Shown: positions 59,776 through 64,000 of the stretch, in pieces
Numbering within the stretch: the first letter of the stretch is position 1
How the letters are laid out: each line of letters opens with the position of its first letter
Source of the DNA: Bradymonadales bacterium
GTDB lineage: Bacteria; Myxococcota_A; Bradymonadia; JAFGEP01
Direction: 5' to 3'
DNA length: 64,000 nucleotides
Assembly: GCA_016931535.1 (NCBI GenBank)
Contig: JAFGEP010000135.1
Location: forward strand, 1-64,000
Position numbers and translations under genes: made by a program
Notes under the pieces: model-generated
What the model saw: the letters and a program-made list of their open reading frames with translations, nothing else
What the model was told of the DNA's origin: nothing
Database searches by the model: none

Positions 59776-62121
59776 TTACCAGGTGCTGCCGTCCAGCTGC
59801 TCGGCAAGCTCGCTGGTGTGGTTGTTGGTCTGTCCCCATTCGCTCTTGCGCCAGCGGTCTGCAAAGGCCAGGTGAAAAGCCATGGCATCGGCCATGTGAC
59901 GGTGGACGATCGGATGGGCGTCGATGCAGTTCTCCCCCTCGATGGGTGATGCAGACAGGTCGTACAGCGACTCGTCGTCACTCAAGATGTACTTCCAGCG
60001 CCCGATCCGCAGACCTTTCATGAAATCCTGGTGGTAGGAGAAGGCCGGCCGGTTCATGACCGGGGTGTCGTCCAGGAGGAGATCGGCCAAAGAAACGCCC
60101 TGGACCGATTCGGGAAGCTCGATGTCGAACAGGTCCAGCAAGGTGGGCATCAGGTCGATGCTCTCCACCTCGGTCTCGATCCAGCGACTCTCCCCCAAGG
60201 AGCGGGGATGGCAGAACATCAGGGGGACGGATACCTGCTCCTCGTATACGCTGGTGCCGTGCCCTACCCTGCCATGGTCGTAGAAGGCCTCACCGTGGTC
60301 GGCCAATACCACCACCAGGGTATCGTCGAGCAGCTGGCGGGAACGCAGATCCTCGATCATCTGTCCGAACCACTGGTCGTTGTAGGTGATCTCCCCCTGG
60401 TACAGGGCGATGAGATAGCGTAGGTCTTCCCCTTCCAACCGCCTCGTTCCCAGCTGGTCCAGCAGGCTGCCGGTGGCTCGCGGCTGGATGCTCCCCCGGT
60501 AGGTCTCGGGATAGTAGAGGGTCAGGATCTCTGGCGGTGGATCGTAGGGGACATGGGGATCGACGGTCCAGACGAAGGACAACCACGAACCGGTGGTCTG
60601 CTCACCGATCCAGTCGCGGGACAGGGGCCATAGCCGCTCGGTATGCGCCCGTCCCGGCTCGTGGATCAGGTTGCGGTAGGTCTGGCTGCCTCGGGCGAAT
60701 CCTCGTCCGTCGTTCACGAAACCGTTGGAGCTGAACAGGCCGGTCGCCCAACCAGCCTGCCGGAACGGCTCGGCCAGAACCGTCAGACTGGAGGGCAGCC
60801 GCCGACCCGGCTGGGTCATGCGGTGCACGACCTGGTAGGTGGAGGTCAGCAGGGAGCCGGAGGAAGGCAGCGAGGTGTTCCCCTGGACGGTGGCCCGCCG
60901 GAAGATGACGCATTGCTGTGCGAACTCGACAAAGTGGGGGGCCTGTACCGGCGTCTGAGGGTTGTAGACCGCAAAGTAGTCGGGGCGAAGGGCGTCGGCC
61001 AGCCAGATGAGAACGTGCCTGGGCCGAGTGGTCTCGTCGAGGCTCCTGGCAGGTCGCTCGGGGACCACCAGCTCGGGCTCGATCCACTGCAGGCGCCCCT
61101 CCCCCACATCCGCCAGGCCCCTCAGCTCCAGGCGAACCACCTGGCCGGCGAACGGTTCGAGCGCCACCTCGATCGGCCGGGGCTCGACCGTGGCCACCCC
61201 CTCCCACAGGACTTGCGGCTCTTCGCCATCCCGGTAGAGGCGGATGGCGGCCGGAACCTCCTCTTGCTCCGATCCCGCCGGATCGAGCGCCAGCCTGGTT
61301 CGCAGACGCCCCTCCTCTGGCAAGGTCAGGTAGACGACTCGTGCTCCATAGCCAGGCGTGGTCAGGGCTTTTTTGCCATCGTCCCGTTCCACGAGCTCGA
61401 AGGAGCCGAGCTGATGGGCCGGCCAGGGATCGGCGCCCGGCGGCTGGATTCGAGCATAGTCGAAACCGCCGGCGGTCCGGCCCCGATCCGGGGTGCGGTC
61501 GCTGCGGGCGAAGTGAAAGCGGACCCGGTTTTCACCCACCTTGAGAAACCTGGCGGGCAATGGGATGCGCAGCTCGCTCCAGTCGGTGGAAAGACCGGTC
61601 AGTGTGGAGCGCACCTGCTCGCCATTGAGGAACACGTCCATGCGCTGGTTGTCGGTGGCGCGCATGCGAACCACCAGCTCCAGGTCGGTGGTCACTTCGA
61701 GCAGGGGGAAGAAGAAGGCGCCGCGAATCCCGTCGGTCCAGGCCACCGGCCTGGACTCCTCGGTGCGCCCCTCCTGCCAGTAGGTGCCGCTGGCTCGGCC
61801 GCGCACGTACTTGAGTGCGGAGGGGTGACCGAAGTTGATGAACAGACCGGTGTCGTAGTTGTGAAGCAAGTGGCGATTGTCCACGAAGCGGAACACCGTC
61901 CGGAAACCCTGGTCGGTCCAGCCCTCCAGGGGGGCTGCTGGCGGCTCATCGGCCGGCGGTGGGGCGATCTCGGCCTGCTGTCCGCTGCCGGGCTGGCTGC
62001 CGGTGACGGGTGGCCGCTCGGTCGAGGATCCGAGTTCTCCACGATTGCATCCAAGGATGCAGCCCAGTGTGGCCAGCACGGCGATGTGTGACCAGCACAA
62101 CAACGATTGACGGACCATCAT
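59776..62121 (-). CDS. Sulfatase/alkaline-phosphatase superfamily lipoprotein
   Basis: This protein has 781 residues with an AGGAG box 6 nt before the ATG at 62121 and a lipoprotein signal (VLATLGCILGC). Residues about 60-340 look like one or two carbohydrate-binding-type beta domains (VDNRHLLHNYDTGLFINFG, LELVVRMRATDNQRMDVFL). The C-terminal half is the alkaline-phosphatase fold: WLADALRPDYFA near 371, GNTSLPSSGSLLTSTY near 410, VVVLADHGEAFYDHG near 605. The nucleophile motif reads S-L-P-S-S where sulfatases have C/S-x-P-S-R, so ordinary formylglycine formation is doubtful. It may be a phosphatase or phosphoethanolamine-type transferase. It should sit on the membrane facing the periplasm. 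Confidence 0.88.
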   Translation of the reverse strand: MMVRQSLLCWSHIAVLATLGCILGCNRGELGSSTERPPVTGSQPGSGQQAEIAPPPADEPPAAPLEGWTDQGFRTVFRFVDNRHLLHNYDTGLFINFGHPSALKYVRGRASGTYWQEGRTEESRPVAWTDGIRGAFFFPLLEVTTDLELVVRMRATDNQRMDVFLNGEQVRSTLTGLSTDWSELRIPLPARFLKVGENRVRFHFARSDRTPDRGRTAGGFDYARIQPPGADPWPAHQLGSFELVERDDGKKALTTPGYGARVVYLTLPEEGRLRTRLALDPAGSEQEEVPAAIRLYRDGEEPQVLWEGVATVEPRPIEVALEPFAGQVVRLELRGLADVGEGRLQWIEPELVVPERPARSLDETTRPRHVLIWLADALRPDYFAVYNPQTPVQAPHFVEFAQQCVIFRRATVQGNTSLPSSGSLLTSTYQVVHRMTQPGRRLPSSLTVLAEPFRQAGWATGLFSSNGFVNDGRGFARGSQTYRNLIHEPGRAHTERLWPLSRDWIGEQTTGSWLSFVWTVDPHVPYDPPPEILTLYYPETYRGSIQPRATGSLLDQLGTRRLEGEDLRYLIALYQGEITYNDQWFGQMIEDLRSRQLLDDTLVVVLADHGEAFYDHGRVGHGTSVYEEQVSVPLMFCHPRSLGESRWIETEVESIDLMPTLLDLFDIELPESVQGVSLADLLLDDTPVMNRPAFSYHQDFMKGLRIGRWKYILSDDESLYDLSASPIEGENCIDAHPIVHRHMADAMAFHLAFADRWRKSEWGQTNNHTSELAEQLDGSTW

Positions 62122-62171
62122 GGTTCGCTCCTGGAAGAGGGGGTGCGGTACATCCGCTTGGATGTTGATTC

Positions 62172-62200
62172 CTCCTACCAGCGCGCAACGATGCTGTCAA
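62172..62200 (-). promoter_or_regulatory. Candidate promoter of the sulfatase-type lipoprotein
   Basis: On the minus strand a perfect TTGACA (complement of 62195-62200) is followed after 17 bp by TAGGAG (complement of 62172-62177), about 50 bp upstream of the ATG at 62121. The -10 is weak but fits the TAGG pattern seen elsewhere in the window. Confidence 0.5.
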
Positions 62201-62225
62201 CGCGGGTCGGGAGGAGGAGAAGAAC

Positions 62226-63938
62226 CTAGGGAGCCTGGTGGGTTGCGAAGTAGGACTCGTTGAGCTTGATCAGCCCCTGGGAGATGGCCTGTTCGAGCAG
62301 CTCGCTCAAAAAAGGGCTCAGCGAGGTCGGTTGGTGGAGCAGGAGCCGAGCCTGCCAGTCTCCGAAGATCGATCGGACCTTCTCGCGCCAGATCTCGTTG
62401 CGGATTTCCTCCAGAGCCTCGGGGTCGGGGGGGTCGGGGGGCAGCTCGACCTGGATCAGGCGGGCCACGTAGTGCACCTGGCCATCGGTATAGACCTCGG
62501 GAGCGACCGGGTTGTCGCTGGTCATGCGGGTGAGTTGTCGCGCCAGGCGGGGTAGCCTGCCCAGCCCGGGGATGTTCTCGGGGTCTCCGGGCAACCGAGG
62601 TTGATTGGCATATTCCGGGCCGAGGATGGAGAGGTCGAACCCGGGCGTATCCAGGGCGAACAGGTCGGTCTGTTGGGCTTGGAGCAGCGGGCGAGCCGCC
62701 TCCTGGGGGTTGTCGGTCGCTGCGGGAAGCTGGGCTTCGTTGAACTCCTCGGCGATATCCTGGAGCGTGAGGCCCTCTTGGGCTCGTGCCAGGCACTGCT
62801 CTGCCAGGGTCCGGATCGGCTGCTCCTCCTGTTCGGACTCCAAGAGGTCTCTGGCCACCTCGGCCGCGATCTCTTCGTAGGGTGGAGTGAGGGCCGGAAC
62901 GGCCTCCCGTATCCGGAAAATGACCAGGGCTTGGCTCATCTCGTAGGTCTGGATCGCACCCGGTTCGATCTCGTCCAGCCGACCGGCCAGAAAGGGGTAG
63001 GAGCTGTAGTAGGATTCAGGGTGCAGCCCCATGTCGCCCCCATTTGCCGCCTCGGTGGCCTGGGAGAACTCCCCTGCGACCTCCTGGAAGCTGTCGGGAT
63101 TGTCCTGGAGCAGGGCGAGGGAGGTATCGAACCGTTGCCGGGCCAGTGCCTGCCCCTGGGGATCGTCGTCGCCGGGTAGCTGGATGAGGATGCGCTCCAC
63201 CCGCAGCTGGCGTTCCTGCTGGTAGGTGTCGAGGTGGCTCTGGTAGTACTCCTGCACCCTTTCGGGCTGTCGGGCCAGCAGATCGGCCACCTGCTCGTCG
63301 GTAGTGGCGAACAGGGGGGCCAGCTCGGTCGGATCGAAGCGGATGTACTCCAGCTTGTACCGGGTATGACGAGGCCGATAGACGGCATCCAGCTCGCCCT
63401 GGGTGACCGGCACCGCAGCGGCCAGCATGCCCAGGTACTCGCTGGCCAGCAGCTCCGACTCCTTCCAGGCTTCGTACTGGGTGAGGGCCAGGCCGAAAGC
63501 GCCGGGCACGCGCAACTCGAACTGCTCCATGCTGAAGTTCCCGTCGCGATCCCGATACTCGCCGAAATCGACGTTGCGCTGGGGATCGCGCACATAGGTG
63601 CTGAGCTGGGTATCGGAAACGGCCAGGCCGGCCTCTCGTGCCTGCTCGGCCAGCAGCAGGACCAGGACCAGGTCCTCGGCGAGCAGGCGGCGGCGCATGG
63701 CGGGATCGAGCCGCTGGTCGGCCGGGATCCGGCTCTCCCAGTTGCTGGTTCGCATGAATAGCTGGTCCATCTGGCGCGAGGAGATCTCCTCGGAGCCTAC
63801 GCTGGCCACCACCATCGAGCCGGGGGGGCCGCAACCGCGGCTCTGGGGACCGAAGAAAAAGATGAAGACGACGATGATGATGCCGAAGAACACGTAGATC
63901 AGGTAGGACTGCGAATGCTTCCGCATGTACTCAAGCAT
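62226..63938 (-). CDS. Membrane-anchored peptidyl-prolyl isomerase (PpiD/SurA-like)
   Basis: This protein has 570 residues from the ATG at 63938, chosen for its GGAG box. One transmembrane helix at about 12-34 (SYLIYVFFGIIIVVFIFFFG) anchors it to the inner membrane. The periplasmic part starts with a SurA_N-like chaperone region (VVASVGSEEISSRQMDQLF, PADQRLDPAMRRRLLAEDLV). A PPIC/rotamase-like domain follows at about 240-350 (LRVERILIQLPGDDDPQ, FQEVAGEFSQATEAANGGD, GRLDEIEPGAIQTYEMSQAL). It should help outer-membrane or exported proteins fold. A GAGAATTCTC palindrome overlaps the ribosome site. It precedes the sulfatase-type lipoprotein gene by 104 bp. Confidence 0.88.
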   Translation of the reverse strand: MLEYMRKHSQSYLIYVFFGIIIVVFIFFFGPQSRGCGPPGSMVVASVGSEEISSRQMDQLFMRTSNWESRIPADQRLDPAMRRRLLAEDLVLVLLLAEQAREAGLAVSDTQLSTYVRDPQRNVDFGEYRDRDGNFSMEQFELRVPGAFGLALTQYEAWKESELLASEYLGMLAAAVPVTQGELDAVYRPRHTRYKLEYIRFDPTELAPLFATTDEQVADLLARQPERVQEYYQSHLDTYQQERQLRVERILIQLPGDDDPQGQALARQRFDTSLALLQDNPDSFQEVAGEFSQATEAANGGDMGLHPESYYSSYPFLAGRLDEIEPGAIQTYEMSQALVIFRIREAVPALTPPYEEIAAEVARDLLESEQEEQPIRTLAEQCLARAQEGLTLQDIAEEFNEAQLPAATDNPQEAARPLLQAQQTDLFALDTPGFDLSILGPEYANQPRLPGDPENIPGLGRLPRLARQLTRMTSDNPVAPEVYTDGQVHYVARLIQVELPPDPPDPEALEEIRNEIWREKVRSIFGDWQARLLLHQPTSLSPFLSELLEQAISQGLIKLNESYFATHQAP

Positions 63939-64000
63939 GAGAATTCTCCACTGAAGCATGACACCATACGACCGCTCTCCCTGGCGCCTGACGTCCCGAC

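Overview
The window is a 64 kb, GC-rich, densely packed chromosomal segment. Its gene content points to a free-living Gram-negative bacterium of the Myxococcota (delta-proteobacterial) type. The signs are many signal-peptide lipoproteins, HEAT-repeat and TPR proteins, a MopE/Stig1-type cysteine-rich surface protein, PEGA-domain and AgmX/PglI-tail proteins, a receiver protein joined to a PATAN (DUF4388-like) region, and J-domain/TPR proteins. The clade is inferred from domain style, not from a marker search. No insertion sequence, prophage or CRISPR array was seen.

Layout. 0-6.4 kb: a truncated exported protein, a HEAT-repeat protein, and a coupled pair (PEGA membrane protein and Cys-rich lipoprotein). 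6.4-10.4 kb: a small conserved protein, a metallophosphoesterase and an unknown protein ending in CX3C motifs. 10.5-16 kb: an orphan imidazolonepropionase, an FG-GAP-like exported protein, and a tandem AAA ATPase resembling the ATPases of extracellular contractile injection systems, paired with a coiled-coil protein. 16.1-24.8 kb: a large STAND-type ATPase/TPR regulator, two exported proteins, a receiver-PATAN protein with a 42-bp tandem repeat, and a J-domain/TPR protein. 24.9-28.8 kb: tRNA-Met and a wall-related operon (LysM/MepA-type endopeptidase, glycerate kinase, penicillin-binding transpeptidase). 28.8-31.3 kb: the dnaJ-rpoH operon. 31.4-40.5 kb: TPR/HExxH proteins, an NTF2-like lipoprotein, a DUF192 protein and a second HEAT protein. 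40.6-46.6 kb: tRNA-Glu, two lipoproteins, an outer-membrane-like protein and a lytic transglycosylase. 46.6-52 kb: rpoD and the yebC-ruvC-ruvA-ruvB-folE operon. 52-58.6 kb: a zinc-ribbon protein carrying repeated Thr-x-x-Gly-Met motifs, a double cNMP-binding-like protein overlapping tail-to-tail with a PilZ protein, and a metallo-beta-lactamase lipoprotein divergent from a methyltransferase. 58.6-64 kb: an unknown protein, a sulfatase-superfamily lipoprotein and a PpiD/SurA-like chaperone.

How it fits together. Housekeeping blocks (two sigma factors, DnaJ, the Holliday-junction machinery, two tRNAs) alternate with envelope biogenesis genes and lineage-specific signalling scaffolds. Several promoters can be read directly as TTGACA/TTGACG boxes with 16-18 bp spacers. 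Both sigma-factor genes have strong hairpins just upstream of their start codons. The most unusual items are the orphan injection-system-type AAA ATPase, the multi-copy Thr motif protein, a receiver whose phospho-acceptor Asp is replaced by Glu, and a J domain with HTD in place of HPD.
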